The notes: generated by a model not told the origin, from the letters alone. A stretch of 64,000 nt of DNA from Toxotes chatareus (GCA_016801885.1 JAFBJY010001404.1:32501-96500), one strand, 5' to 3'. Positions 1 to 11,577 are shown, counted from the first letter of the stretch. Made by a program: numbers and translations.

Positions 1-52
1 GAGATCGAGATCAGACGAGATCGGGCGTGCTCAGGGTGGTATGGCCGTAAGC
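1..52 (-). rRNA. 5S rRNA gene, 5' part only (window edge)
   Basis: The first 52 bases match the 5' half of the 5S genes that follow. The RNA 5' end is at position 52. The six bases at the very edge (gagatc) duplicate the next motif and do not fit a normal 5S gene. Confidence 0.85.
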
Positions 53-337
53 AACAGCAAACCCTGTAAACAGGCTCTTTATACATGCTAAAACGCCACG
101 AACAACTCCAATGTTGAATAGGGACATTAATCATCTGGATTTCTCCACAAATGCAAGCACAACAAGCCATGAAAAAATGAGCTTTTCCACCTAACAAGAA
201 TTTTCTGACTACTCATCATCTGATAAAGTTTCTTACTATCTTTGATTACTTACAAGTCCATTTTTATCCAACACCGGCTCAGACACACAGTAATCTAGGG
301 ATGGCGTTTTGCTTCATTCTCAAAGATGGGGATAAAG

Positions 338-455
338 GCTTACAGCACCTGGTATTCCCAGGCGGTCTCCCATCTAAGTACTAACCAGGCCCTACCCTGC
401 TTAGCTTCCGAGATCAGACGAGATCGGGCGTGCTCAGGGTGGTATGGCCGTAAGC
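338..455 (-). rRNA. 5S rRNA gene, array 1 unit
   Basis: Full 118-bp gene. One substitution lies in the box C region (plus strand 'catctaag' instead of 'catccaag'). The terminator T-run is only three T. Confidence 0.93.
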
Positions 456-480
456 AACAGCAAGCCCTGTAAACAGGCTC

Positions 481-486
481 TTTATA
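481..486 (-). promoter_or_regulatory. TATA-like box of the 5S gene (exemplar)
   Basis: TATAAA on the minus strand, 26-31 bp before the RNA 5' end at 455. It recurs at the same spacing in nearly every unit of all three arrays. An upstream TATA-like element assists Pol III initiation at many animal 5S genes; that role here is inferred. Confidence 0.65.
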
Positions 487-740
487 CATACTAAAACGCC
501 ACGAACAACTCCAATGTTGAATAGGGACATTAATCATCTGGATTTCTCCACAAATGCAAGAACAACAAGCCATGAAAAATGAGCTTTTCCAACTAACAAG
601 AATTTTCTGACTACTCATCATCTGATAAAGTTTCTTACTATCTTTGATTACTTACAAGTCCATTTTTATCCAACACCGGCTCAGACACACAGTAATCTAG
701 GGATGGCGTTTTGCTTCATTCTCAAAAATGGGGATAAAAG

Positions 741-858
741 GCTTACACCACCTGGTATTCCCAGGCGGTCTCCCATCCAAGTACTAACCAGGGCCTACCC
801 TGCTTAGCTTCCGAGATCAGACGAGATCGGGCTTGTTCAGGGTGGTATGGCCGTAAGC
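741..858 (-). rRNA. 5S rRNA gene, array 1 unit
   Basis: Full-length. Substitutions occur at the RNA 3' end (cttacacca), in the central part (gggcct for ggccct) and near the 5' end (gcttgttc for gcgtgctc). Terminator is TTTT. Confidence 0.9.
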
Positions 859-1143
859 AACAGCAAGCCCTGTAAACAGGCTCTTTATACATACTAAAAC
901 GCCACGAACAACTCCAATGTTGAATAGGGACATTAATCATCTGGATTTCTCCACAAATGCAGGCACAACAAGCCATGAAAAATGAGCTTTTCCACTAAAG
1001 AGAATTTTCTGACTACTCATCATCTGATAAAGTGTCTAACTATCTTTGATTACTTACAAGTCCATTTTTATCCAACACCGGCTCAGAGACACACAGTAAT
1101 CTAGGGATGGCGTTTTGCTTCATTCTCAAAGATGGGGATAAAG

Positions 1144-1261
1144 GCTTACAACACCTGGTATTCCCAGGCGGTCTCCCATCCAAGTACTTACCAGACCCAG
1201 CCCTGCTTAGCGTCCGAGATCAGACGAGATCGGGCGTGCTCAGGGTGGTATGGCCGTAAGC
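1144..1261 (-). rRNA. 5S rRNA gene, diverged unit
   Basis: Full-length, with a cluster of changes in the box A to loop region (acttaccagacccagccc; cgtccgag). Terminator is only TTT. Possibly a pseudogene. Confidence 0.85.
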
Positions 1262-1547
1262 AAAAGCAAGCCCTGTAAACAGGCTCTTTATACATGCTAA
1301 AACGCCACGAACAACTCCAATGTTGAATAGGGACATTAATCATCTGGATTTCTCCACAAATGCAAGCACAAGAAGCCATTAAAAAATGAGCTTTTCCAAC
1401 TAACAAGAATTTTCTGACTACTCATCATCTGATAAAGTTTCTTACTATCTTTGATTACTTACAAGTCCATTTTTATCCAACACCGGCTCAGACACACAGT
1501 AATCTAGGGATGGCGTTTTGCTTCATTCTCAAAGATGGGGATAAAAG

Positions 1548-1665
1548 GCTTACAGCACCTGGTATTCCCAGGCGGTCTCCCATCCAAGTACTAACCAGGC
1601 CCTACCCTGCTTAGCTTCGGAGATCAGACGAGATCGGGCGTGTTCAGGGTGGTATGGCCGTAAGC
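1548..1665 (-). rRNA. 5S rRNA gene, array 1 unit
   Basis: Full-length. Differences are ttcggaga for ttccgaga and gtgttcag for gtgctcag. Terminator is TTTT. Confidence 0.92.
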
Positions 1666-1950
1666 AACAGCAAGCCCTGTAAACAGGCTCTTTATACATA
1701 CTAAAACGCAACGAACAACTCCAATGTTGAATAGGGACATTAATCATCTGGATTTCTCCACAAATGCAAACACAAGAAGCCATGAAAAATGAGCTTTTCC
1801 ACCGAAGAGGAATTTTCTGACTACTCATCATCTGATAAAGTGTCTAACTATCTTTGATTACTTACAAGTCCATTTTTATCCAACACCGGCTCAGACACAC
1901 AGTAATCTAGGGATGGCGTTTTGCTTCATTCTCAAAGATGGGGATAAAAG

Positions 1951-2068
1951 GCTTACAGCACCTGGTATTCCCAGGCGGTCTCCCATCCAAGTACTAACCA
2001 GGGCCTACCCTGCTTAGCTTCCGAGATCAGGCGAGATCGGGCGTGCTCAGGGTGGTATGGCCGTAAGC
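1951..2068 (-). rRNA. 5S rRNA gene, array 1 unit
   Basis: Full-length. Differences are gggcct for ggccct and gatcaggcgag for gatcagacgag. Terminator is TTTT. Confidence 0.92.
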
Positions 2069-2353
2069 AAAAGCAAGCCCTGTAAACAGGCTCTTTATAC
2101 ATGCTAAAACGCCACGAACAACTCCAATGTTGAATAGGGACATTAATCATCTGGATTTCTCCACACATGCAAGTACAAGAAGCCATGAAAAATGAGCTTT
2201 TCCACCTAACAAGAATTTTCTGACTACTCATCATCTGATAGGGTTTCTTACTATCTTTGATTACTTACAAGTCCATTTTTATCCAACACCGCCTCAGACA
2301 CACAGTAATCTAGGGATGGCGTTTTGCTTCATTCTCAAAGATGGGGACAAAAG

Positions 2354-2471
2354 GCTTACAGCACCTGGTATTCCCAGGCGGTCTCCCATCCAAGTACTAA
2401 CCAGGCCCTACCCTGCTTAGCTTCCGAGATCAGACGAGATCGGGCGTGCTCAGGGTGGTATGGCCGTAAGC
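2354..2471 (-). rRNA. 5S rRNA gene, consensus unit
   Basis: Matches the majority sequence of the array over all 118 bp and has a TTTT terminator. One of the best candidates for a functional gene here. Confidence 0.95.
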
Positions 2472-2763
2472 AACAAGCAAACCCTGTAAACAGGCTCTTT
2501 ATACATGCTAAAACGCATACGAACAACTCCAATGTTGAATAGGGACATTAATCATCTGGATTTCTCCACAAATGCAAGCACAAGAAGCCATTAAAAAATG
2601 AGCTTTTCCAACTAACAAGAATTTTCTGACTACTCATCATCTGATAAAGTTTCTTACTATCTTTGATTACTTACAAGTCCATTTTTATCCAACACCGCCT
2701 CAGACACACAGTAATCTAGGGATGGCGTTTTGCTTCATTCTCAATGAAAGATGGGGACAAAAG

Positions 2764-2881
2764 GCTTACCGCACCTGGTATTCCCAGGCGGTCTCCCATC
2801 CAAGTACTAACCAGGCCCTACCCTGCTTAGCTTCCGAGATCAGACGAGATCGGGCGTGCTCAGGGTGGTATGGCCGTAAGC
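2764..2881 (-). rRNA. 5S rRNA gene, array 1 unit
   Basis: One substitution near the RNA 3' end (cttaccgc). Otherwise consensus, with a TTTT terminator. Confidence 0.93.
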
Positions 2882-3163
2882 AACAGCAAGCCCTGTAAAC
2901 AGGCTCTTTATACATGCTAAAACGCCCCGAACAACTCCAATGTTGAATAGGGACATTAATCATCTGGATTTCTCCACAAATGCAAGCACAACAAGCCATG
3001 AAATATGAGCTTTTCGAACAAGAGTTTTCTGACTACTCATCATCTGATAAAAATTTCTTACTATCTTTGATTATTTACAAGTCCATTTTTATCCAACACC
3101 GGCTCAGACACACAGTAATCTAGGGATGGCGTTTTGCTTCATTCTCAAAGATGGGGATAAAAG

Positions 3164-3281
3164 GCTTACAGCACCTGGTATTCCCAGGCGGTCTCCCATC
3201 CAAGTACTAACCAGGCCCTACCCTGCTTAGCTTCCGAGATCAGACGAGATTGGGCGTGCTCAGGGTGGTATGGCCGTAAGC
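3164..3281 (-). rRNA. 5S rRNA gene, array 1 unit
   Basis: One substitution (gagattggg for gagatcggg). TTTT terminator. Confidence 0.93.
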
Positions 3282-3566
3282 AACAGCAAACCCTGTAAAC
3301 AGGCTCTTTATACATGCTAAAACGCCACGAACATCTCCAATGTTGAATAGGGACATTAATCATCTGGATTTCTCCACAAACGCAAGCACAAGAAGCCATG
3401 AAAAATGAGCTTTTCCAACTAACAAGAATTTTCTGACTACTCATCATCTAATAAAGTTTCTTACTATCTTTGATTACTTACAAGTCCATTTTTATCCAAC
3501 ACCGGCTCAGACACACAGTAATCTAGGGATGGCGTTTTGCTTCATTCTCAAAGATGGGGACAAAAG

Positions 3567-3684
3567 GCTTACAGCACCTGGTATTCCCAGGCGGTCTCCC
3601 ATCCAAGTACTAACCAGGCCCTACCCTGCTTAGCTTCCGAGATCAGACGAGATCGGGCGTGTTCAGGGTGGTATGGCCGTAAGC
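3567..3684 (-). rRNA. 5S rRNA gene, array 1 unit
   Basis: One substitution (gtgttcag for gtgctcag). TTTT terminator. Confidence 0.93.
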
Positions 3685-3969
3685 AACAGCAAGCCCTGTA
3701 AACAGGCTCTTTATACATACTAAAACGCCACGAACAACTCCAATGTTGAATAGGGACATTAATCATCTGGATTTCTCCACAAATGCAAACACAAGAAGCC
3801 ATGAAAAATGAGCTTTTCCAACTAACAAGAATTTTCTGACTACTCATCATCTGATAAAGTTTCTTACTATCTTTGATTACTTACAAGTCCATTTTTATCC
3901 AACACCGCCTCAGACACACAGTAATCTAGGGATGGCATTTTGCTTCATTCTCAAAGATGGGGATAAAAG

Positions 3970-4077
3970 GCTTACAGCACCTGGTATTCCCAGGCGGTCT
4001 CCCATCCAAGTACTAACCAGGGCCTACCCTGCTTAGCTTCCGAGATCAGGCGTGCTCAGAGTGGTATGGCCGTAAGA
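3970..4077 (-). pseudogene. 5S rRNA variant with a 10-nt deletion
   Basis: Only 108 bp. Ten nucleotides are missing at about RNA positions 28-38 (plus strand gatcaggcgtg in place of the longer segment). Further changes are cagagtgg and a final base change (gtaaga). The internal control region is intact, but the helix III/loop B strand is lost. Two units of array 2 share the same deletion and companion changes. Confidence 0.85.
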
Positions 4078-4366
4078 AAGAGCAAGCCCTGTAAAAAGGC
4101 TCTTTATACATGCTAAAACGCCACGAACAACTCCAATGTTGAATAGGGACATTAATCATCTGGATTTTTCCACAAATGCAAGCACAACAAGCCATGAAAT
4201 ATGAGCTTTTCCAAATAACAAGAATTTTCTGACTACCCATTATCTGATAAAGTTTCTTATTATCTTTGATTACTTACAAGTCCATTTTTATCCAACACCG
4301 GCTCAGACATACAGTAATCTAGGGATGGCGTTTTGCTTCATTCTCAATGAAAGATGGGGATAAAAG

Positions 4367-4484
4367 GCTTACAGCACCTGGTATTCCCAGGCGGTCTCCC
4401 ATCCAAGTACTAACCAGGCCCTACCCTGCTTAGCTTCCGAGATCAGACGAGATCGGGCGTGCTCAGGGTGGTATGGCCGTAAGC
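4367..4484 (-). rRNA. 5S rRNA gene, consensus unit
   Basis: Consensus over 118 bp with a TTTT terminator. The spacer just downstream of the gene carries the extra 'atga'. Confidence 0.95.
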
Positions 4485-4768
4485 AACAGCAAACCCTGTA
4501 AACAGGCTCTTTATACATGCTAAAACGCCACGAACAACTCCAATGTTGAATAGGGACATTAATCATCTGGATTTCTCCACAAATGCAAGCACAAGAAGCC
4601 ATGAAAAATGAGCTTTTCCAACTAACAAGAATTTTCTGACTACTCATCATCTGATAAAGTTTCTTACTATCTTTGATTATTTACAAGTCCATTTTTATCC
4701 AACACCGGCTCAGACACACAGTAATCTAGGGATGGCGTTTTGCTTCATTCTCAAAGATGGGGATAAAG

Positions 4769-4886
4769 GCTTACAGCACCTGGTATTCCCAGGCGGTCTC
4801 CCATCCAAGTACTAACCAGGCCCTACCCTGCTTAGCTTCCGAGATCAGACGAGATCGGGCGTGTTCAGGGTGGTATGGCCGTAAGC
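4769..4886 (-). rRNA. 5S rRNA gene, array 1 unit
   Basis: One substitution (gtgttcag). Terminator is only TTT. Confidence 0.92.
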
Positions 4887-5173
4887 AACAGCAAACCCTG
4901 TAAACAGGCTCTTTATACATGCTAAAACGCCATACGAACAACTCCAATGTTGAATAGGGACATTAATCATCTGGATTTCTCCACAAATGCAAGCACAAGA
5001 AGCCATGAAAATGAGCTTTTCCACCTAACAAGAATTTTCTGACTACTCATCATCTGATAAAGTTTCTTACTATCTTTGATTACTTACAAGTCCATTTTTA
5101 TCCAACACGGCTCAGACACACAGTAATCTAGGGATGGCGTTTTGCTTCATTTCAATCAAAGATGGGGATAAAG

Positions 5174-5291
5174 GCTTACAGCACCTGGTATTCCCAGGCG
5201 GTCTCCCATCCAAGTACTAACCAGGCCCTACCCTGCTTAGCTTCCGAGATCAGACGAGATCAGGCGTGCTCAGGGTGGTATGGCCGTAAGC
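5174..5291 (-). rRNA. 5S rRNA gene, array 1 unit
   Basis: Carries gatcaggcg instead of gatcgggcg, the variant also seen at the left flank of both inserted retrotransposons. Terminator is only TTT. Confidence 0.92.
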
Positions 5292-5580
5292 AACAGCAAG
5301 CCCTGTAAACAGGCTCTTTTATACATGCTAAAACACCACGGACAACTCCAATGTTGAATAGGGACATTAATCATCTGGATTTCTCCACAAATGCAAGTAC
5401 AAGAAGCCATGAAAAATGAGCTTTTCCACCTAACAAGAATTTTCTGACTACTCATCATCTGATAAAGTTTCTTACTATCTTTGATTACTTACAAGTCCAT
5501 TTTTATCCAACACCGGCTCAGACACACAGTAATCTAGGGATGGCGTTTTGCTTCATTCTCAATGAAAGATGGGGATAAAG

Positions 5581-5699
5581 GCTTACAGCACCTGGTATTC
5601 CCAGGCGGTCTCCCATCCAAGTACTAACCAGGCCCTACCCTGCTTAGCTTCGAGAGATCAGACGAGATCAGGCGTGCTCAGGGTGGTATGGCCGTAAGC
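5581..5699 (-). rRNA. 5S rRNA gene, array 1 unit (119 bp)
   Basis: A one-base insertion/rearrangement near box A (ttcgagagatc) and the gatcaggcg variant. TTT terminator. Confidence 0.88.
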
Positions 5700-5983
5700 A
5701 AAAGCAAGCCCTGTAAACAGGCTCTTTATACATGCTAAAACATACGAACAACTCCAATGTTGAATAAGGACATTAATCATCTGGATTTCTCCACAAATGC
5801 AAGTACAAGAAGCCATGAAAAATGAGCTTTTCCACCTAACAAGAATTTTCTGACTACTCATCATCTAATAAAGTTTCTTACTATCTTTGATTACTTACAA
5901 GTCCATTTTTATCCAACACCGCCTCAGACACACAGTAATCTAGGGATGGCGTTTTGCTTCATTCTCAAAGATGGGGATAAAAG

Positions 5984-6079
5984 GCTTACATCATCTGGTA
6001 TTCCCAAGCGGTCTCCCATCCAAGTACTAACCAGGCCCTACCCCACTTAGTTTCCGAGATCAGACGAGATCAGGCGTGC
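5984..6079 (-). pseudogene. 5S rRNA gene, 3' part, split by retrotransposon
   Basis: RNA nucleotides from about 23 to the 3' end, with several substitutions (tcatctgg, cccaagcgg, ccccacttag). The matching 5' part is at 11797-11829. The internal control region (box A, intermediate element, box C) is all on this side. A transcript started about 50 bp upstream of it would therefore begin inside the 3' end of the insert. Confidence 0.9.
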
Positions 6080-6214
6080 TTTTTTTTAATCTTTTATTTA
6101 TCAAAAACATTCATTTAAAATATTTACAGAGAAATAACAACCAAATCAAAATACATTAATTCATCCATAATCTAACACAAAATATCCACAGAAACAAACT
6201 AAACAAAAAAAATC

Positions 6215-9200
6215 TCAGAAATTGAAATACACCGTGTCATTTCCTACATAAAATAAACTGTGACCCTCCAAAATCTTTGAAAGAGAATGTGCTCCCCTTC
6301 CCACCAGTGCTCTGATGTATTATTTTAGTGTAATCGTGAAAAAATCCCAAGTGTTTCTTTTTCGGTTTTCTTTCAGTTTTGTGTTCCTGGTGATGTATAT
6401 GGCGTGTTTAGCAAATTGTCCCAACAAATTTGTTATTGTAGTGTTTTTGTGTCTAGTGTTTTGACCAAATAGGAGGTACAGCCTCCATTCCTCCTCTTTC
6501 CTCCATATTGCACCCGCCCCGTTCCTGAGGAGGAGCCTCAGCCTCCTCAGGAACGCAGGCGAGCGGCCCTGGACAGTCCAGGAACATGTGTTGTATTGTT
6601 TCTTCCTCTGCCCCACAGAGAGCACAGCCCCTGGCAAAGACCTCCTTGTTTATTTGATGTAGGACTACTCCAGGGTGCGTCTTTCTGTGTCTCATCTTGA
6701 AGTCTGTATTGTAGATGTTACCAGGGGCTATGCTCCTCCCCAGGGTGGCCCAGATTCTCTCTCCCTGCAGGCCGGGGAAGGCCTCCCCCCACGCCCGGTC
6801 AGCGGCTGGTGGCCTCTGCCTGCCCCGGACGTACATCTGGTAGAGGGCCCTCGTCTTGATATCTTTTAGGTTTGTTCCGGCCTGCAGGAGAGAGAACTCA
6901 CACATATCATTAGTTGGTGCCGGCTGCCTCTGCTCCCCCAGCAGCTTTAGCCACCGCTGAGGGATGGAGGCAGCCAGCTTCCCGCACACCTCCCCAATGG
7001 CCCCTTTCCCATGTCTGATCTTTTTCCCCTTAAGGATGGTCAGGACCTCCGCAGTGTTGAGGCCACCGGTTTGGTCGACGACGTCCCCCAACCTGACCAA
7101 CCCAGCCCTCTCCATTACGGCGCAGACCACCTCCCTCCCTGCCCAGGTAATTTCTGGGTTGTTAAAGAGGGGCTGCGCCTTCGCCTGGAGGACGTCGTCC
7201 ACCTTGGCCTCCAGCAGGGGCCTCAATCCAGCCCACGCTGTCATGATCTCCTCCGCCAGAGGGTCTGTCACCCCCGCGCTCACAGGGGAGCGCCTCTGGC
7301 AGAGGGCCCAAAGGCCCAAAGGCGGCCCGAGATGCAAATCTGTGGTGAGAAATTGTTTCCATGCTAAATTATTGTTAGGTGTTGTGAGCTTCTTTATCAA
7401 TTTGATCCTTAGTGCACATTTTCTACAGTCTAAGCTGACTAATCTCAGACCGCCTTTGTCCTCCGGTTGGATCATGACATCATGGGCCACCTGGTTCATC
7501 TTGGACCCCCACAGGAAGCTGCCGATGACCCCATTGATGTTTTTTTTTCCCCGCCATGGAGACAGGGGACAGACAGCCAGCACATGGTTTACTAGTGAGA
7601 GCACCAAAGAGTTTAACACTGTTACTTTCCTTTTATCCCAATCTGTCGTTGCTTCCACATGTTTATTACGTTTTGCATTTTTTTCTGTACACCCTCCCAG
7701 TTCTTTTCATTTGCCTCTCCTCATTTCTTCCCATCCACACTCCTAGTATTTTGACCATATCCCCTGTGATCTGAACCCCCCCATGTGTTCGCCGTGTTCT
7801 GTTCTGCCCCACACCTCATAATTTGTGTCTTTTTTGTGTTCATTTTTGCTCCTGATGCCTCACAATATGATCTTATTCTTCCCACCACCAGGTCAACGCT
7901 CTCTTTATCCACCACTGTGATGTTTGTGTCATCCGCATACTGCACTATTTTGCAGTATGTAGAATCCCCCACCTTACGCCCTGGATGCCCTCGTCATCAT
8001 TGACTGCTGCTGCCAGAGGTTCTGTGACCAGCGTGAAGAGCATGGCAGACAGCGGGCACCCCTGTCGGATGGACCTGCCCAGCGGGAACGCACCTGTGCA
8101 TGTGCCGTTCAGTTTGACACAGCTGGTGGCCCCGCTGTACAAGGTCCTGATCCAGTTAATGTACCGCTCACCGAACCCTAACCTCTCTAGGACTCTCCAC
8201 AGAAAGGTGTGTTCTACACGGTCAAAAGCCTTCTCAAAATCAATACTAACCAAAAAACCCCCTGTTGTGCACATGTGTCTGATCAGGTATCTGACGGCCA
8301 GGACAGAGTCAGAGATGTCCCTCCCCGGCACGCCATACGCCTGACCAGGACCCACCACCCCTTCTATCACCTGTTTTAACCTGTTTGCCAGTGTTTTAGC
8401 CAAAATTTTGTAGTCTGTGTTTAGTAGGCTGATTGGTCTGTAATTTTCTAATTTGTTTTCCTCCCCTTTCTTTTTAAACACTAGTGTTATTATCCCTTTG
8501 AAAAATTTTCGGTCGTTTCTCCTATTGTGTTCTATCTGTGTGTAGACTGCCAGCAGGATGGGGGCCAGCTGTAATTTGAAGGCCTTGTAGAACTCGGCCG
8601 TCAGGCCGTCCCATCCCGGGCTTTTATTGTTGTTCAGACCCTCTATGGCTGTTATGAGCTGTTGAAGGGTGAGGTCGGAGTCACATATGTCCTTGTCCGT
8701 TTGGTCCAGTTTTTTCTGAGGTGAGCTATGTTCTCCTCCATTTTTTTTTATTGTTTATATTTTGGCTTGTGAATAGTTCTTTGTAGAACTCTTGTGCTGC
8801 TAAAAGCACCTCATCCAGTTCCCTCACTACTTTCCCTTCTTTATTGGTTATCTCCTGTATGTATGTCTTCTGTTGTTTCTGTCTCTCCATGCCCAGAAAG
8901 TAGGCTGTGGATTTTTCCCCCTCTATTAAATACTCTGCTTTTGCCCTGATCGCTGCTGCTTTACATTTAGTTACTGTTATGTTGTGTAGTTTTGACTGAG
9001 CTACTGACAGTGCTGTTATGTCTCTTTTGGATCGTTTTCCATTTTTCTCTGTTCTATCTGGATTATTTCTAACAGTTCCTCTCCTCCTGTTTTTCCTCCC
9101 ACTTCCTCCTTTTACAGTATCTTATGCACATTTTCTTAATTCTTTCTTTTATTCCTCCCACCATCCCGGTAAGTCATCATTTTCTATCATTTTCTCTCGT

Positions 9201-10022
9201 ATACCCATTAAGAAGTTCCTTGTTTTATTTGTGAATGTTTCATCCTTTAAAATGCTATTGTTTAAAATCCACAGCCCCCCGTTCCTGGGCCTGCCTGCCA
9301 TCTGTACTTGAATCTGGAGAAGCGAGTGGTCGCTCCATCTGTTCTGTATATATTTCACCGTATGTATAATATGGACCGCCCCAGGAGATAGCAGGGCCAG
9401 GTCTATGCGCGACTGCCTCAGCTCCCCTCTGACTATCTGCCTCCTGGAGTAGTCCTTGGTGTCCGGGTTGAATGCTCTCCAAATGTCTGTGAGGTTCCGG
9501 GTTGACATTAAGTGGGTGAGTTCTTGTCTGCTTACGTCGTTTTTTAATGTGCTTTTGTTTGCAGTGTCGTTTGCTGTTAAAATAATATTAAAATCTCCCA
9601 CCAACATGCATTTCTCAGTTATCCATTTATTTAACTTTTTCCTGATAAATTCCTTCCTTTCTATTTCGTCGTTACTTCCGTATATATTCATGATTCTTAG
9701 CTTTCCTCTGTCCCTCCCCAGATCCACCACGACCAGCTGGCCCTCGCCGTCAGTGTGCACGCAGGACACATCGCAAGGGAGGCCCGGTTTGCACAGAATC
9801 GCTGCGCCTGCCCGTAAAGAGGGTCCAGGGGCGTAAAAGATGTCCCCTCCCAGTGCTTCTGGACAGTCCCCAGCAGGTCAGAGCTCCATCGCACCTCCTG
9901 CAGGCAGAGAATCTCATGTATGTGTTATTTAAAATGTCCTTGATTTTTTCTATTGCCTTTACCCCCCTGATGTTTAGTGAAACTATTGTGATCATAATGA
10001 GAAATAGTACAGCTGGTTTCAT
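6215..10022 (-). pseudogene. Mutsu-type ORF2 (APE endonuclease / reverse transcriptase), copy 1, broken
   Basis: About 1,270 codons from the ATG at 10022 to the stop at 6215, in several frames. The N-terminal APE-like endonuclease shows SLNIRG, YGSND, GDFN and WSDHS. Its LQE glutamate region near 9915 is destroyed by a frameshift. The reverse transcriptase (8481-7721) has YRPISLLN, DFEKAFDRV, RQGCPLS and the catalytic YADD. YADD lies out of frame with the part before it. The C-terminal region carries a CCHC knuckle (CALCGAEEETIQHMFLDC) typical of L1/Tx1 ORF2. A stop lies at 6320, about 35 codons before the natural end. In an intact element this protein nicks the 5S target and primes reverse transcription there. 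ORF1 lies 37 bp upstream. Confidence 0.88.
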
Positions 10023-10059
10023 TTGCTTATCTCTTGCTTTAGTCACTTTCTTCTCCTTG

Positions 10060-11577
10060 TTACTCTCCCGGTTTACTGTCCTGTGTTTTCTTTCTGTGTT
10101 GTAGTTTATGTCCCACATCCCTTTCTAAGTCCGAGTCGGAGGAGACGTGTTTGTAGCCCAGGAAGGAGGGTCCAGGCACACTCTCCTTTGCCCTCGCCCT
10201 GCCGGCGAGCAGGGACGCGCTAGAGCGACAGGCGGGTTTGAGGAAGCCATCGTCTGATATAGTGCTCTCTGTTTGAGAGACTAATTCAGGGCAAACGTCG
10301 TCCAGACTGGACCCTAGAGGTGTATCCACCTCCACTCCTGGCAGCCTCCGGGCAGGGTCTACCGCCCCCCCATCCACAGCTGCCGGCATCCTGACCCCTG
10401 CGCTACCGTTGTCCGGCGCACCTTTCGGCCTGTCAGCCTCGAGGTCCAGGGCAGGGCCCTCTGTGCGAGCCCCCCCTGCCCGCTCGGGAGCAGAGCCCAC
10501 GTTGGGAGCTCCCTCCTCCGCCGGGAGGACGCGGAGTTCCCCACCTGCCTCCTTCTCCACCGGTGCCTGAGCCGCGTCAGCCTGCGCCCCTGCAGCATTG
10601 GTACTGCCCTGCGCCCCTCCCTCCTGAGCCACTTCCTCCTCCATGCTGGACTCCTCCTCCTCCGTGAATAACTCCCTGTCCTCATCATTACTTTCTTCCC
10701 CACAAATACAATTTTCCACTTTATTAAAACAGACCGCACACTTCTGTACTCTTTTGGTGCACTCTCGGGCGTAGTGCCCCTGGACCCCGCATTTATTACA
10801 GAAAAATTCCGGGCAGTCCCTCACGATGTGCCCCGGCTGTATGCAGATCCGACAGACGCGGACCTGCCGGTCGTGAATCACCCGGAAAAATTCTGGCCCT
10901 GCTGCCGTATTGAATTTTGTCGAGTATGGCAAAGACTGAACAGTTTCGTTAAACTTTACTTTAACAAAGCGGGTTCCATCCGCCACCCTGGTCCCCGCCA
11001 CATCCTCCTTTTAATGGGAGACACCGCTGACACCTTCCAGGACTCTAGCTTCTCTAGAATCTCCTGATCCGTCACATATGCAGGCAGGCCCAGGAAGGAC
11101 ACCACCAGCTCATCGTTGGATATCTCCCGCCCCTGCACCATTGTATTCCCGATCTTAAACCCATCCAAAAGTTTCCTTTTTCCTGCCGCACTCCCCATTG
11201 TAATTTCATATCTATTGTGTCCTGTGCTCCTGCATGCATTGATATTACCGCACATTGCTGCCAGTATATCTGATTAATTCCACCGGAGAGACTATTTCTT
11301 CTCCTTTTAGTTCCACCAGCACTGTCAGCTCTCGTTCATAACTCGCCTCAGGTTTTTTGCTAATGGACTCCGACCTCGGGTTTTGCTGGCCATCTGTCCC
11401 CCTCCTAACCATCCCTCCTTCATTTTGTGGTGTTTCTTGTCTTACCTCCGTCCCTCTTCCTTTATTTTCCATCCTGTTGCCTTCTAAGTTTTGTCCATTT
11501 TCCTGGGCCGTAGTCCTTTGTCCGTTCCTGGGCCTGTCACCTGGGGTGTCCATCCTGCTGGGTTTTAGATTGTCCAT
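10060..11577 (-). pseudogene. Mutsu-type ORF1 (zinc-knuckle RNA-binding protein), copy 1, broken
   Basis: Start ATG at 11577 (MDNLKPSRMDTPGDRP), stop at 10060. The N-terminal third is hydrophilic. The middle contains two CCHC knuckles (CRICIQPGHIVRDC and CNKCGVQGHYAREC) followed by a third Cys-rich cluster. The C-terminal third is acidic, then proline/alanine-rich. Frame breaks near 11250 and 10990 separate three open pieces. ORF1 proteins of this group bind the element RNA and form the RNP with ORF2; that role is inferred from the family. Copy 2 keeps most of the frame open, which shows that the breaks here are local mutations. Confidence 0.85.

Larger units (their letters stand above)
1..6079 (-). 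repeat. Tandem 5S rDNA array 1 (about 403-bp unit)
   Basis: Each unit holds a 118-bp 5S gene and about 285 bp of spacer. Gene starts on the plus axis fall at 338, 741, 1144, 1548, 1951 and so on, a period of 397-410 bp, all transcribed on the minus strand. The gene matches vertebrate 5S rRNA, with the box A, intermediate element and box C regions that form the internal Pol III promoter bound by TFIIIA. In the spacer a TATAAA motif lies 26-31 bp upstream of each RNA start. A C/T-rich stretch with three or four T follows the RNA 3' end. Spacers differ by point changes and by small indels such as an extra 'atga' before the gene in some units. The array is broken at 6079 by a retrotransposon and resumes at 11797-12091. 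Confidence 0.95.

Noticed and set aside
340..5864. Repeated 60-93 codon open frames on the minus strand across 5S gene and spacer
   Set aside because: They recur every 403 bp because the repeat does. Each runs through 5S rRNA and variable spacer with no protein-like conservation.
1..6079. CRISPR-like array
   Set aside because: The period is 403 bp and both repeat and spacer are conserved. It is 5S rDNA in a eukaryote.
6964..7746. A 260-codon plus-strand open frame (and its twin at 51936-52745)
   Set aside because: Antisense shadow of retrotransposon ORF2. The minus strand carries the recognised C-terminal domain with CCHC motif.
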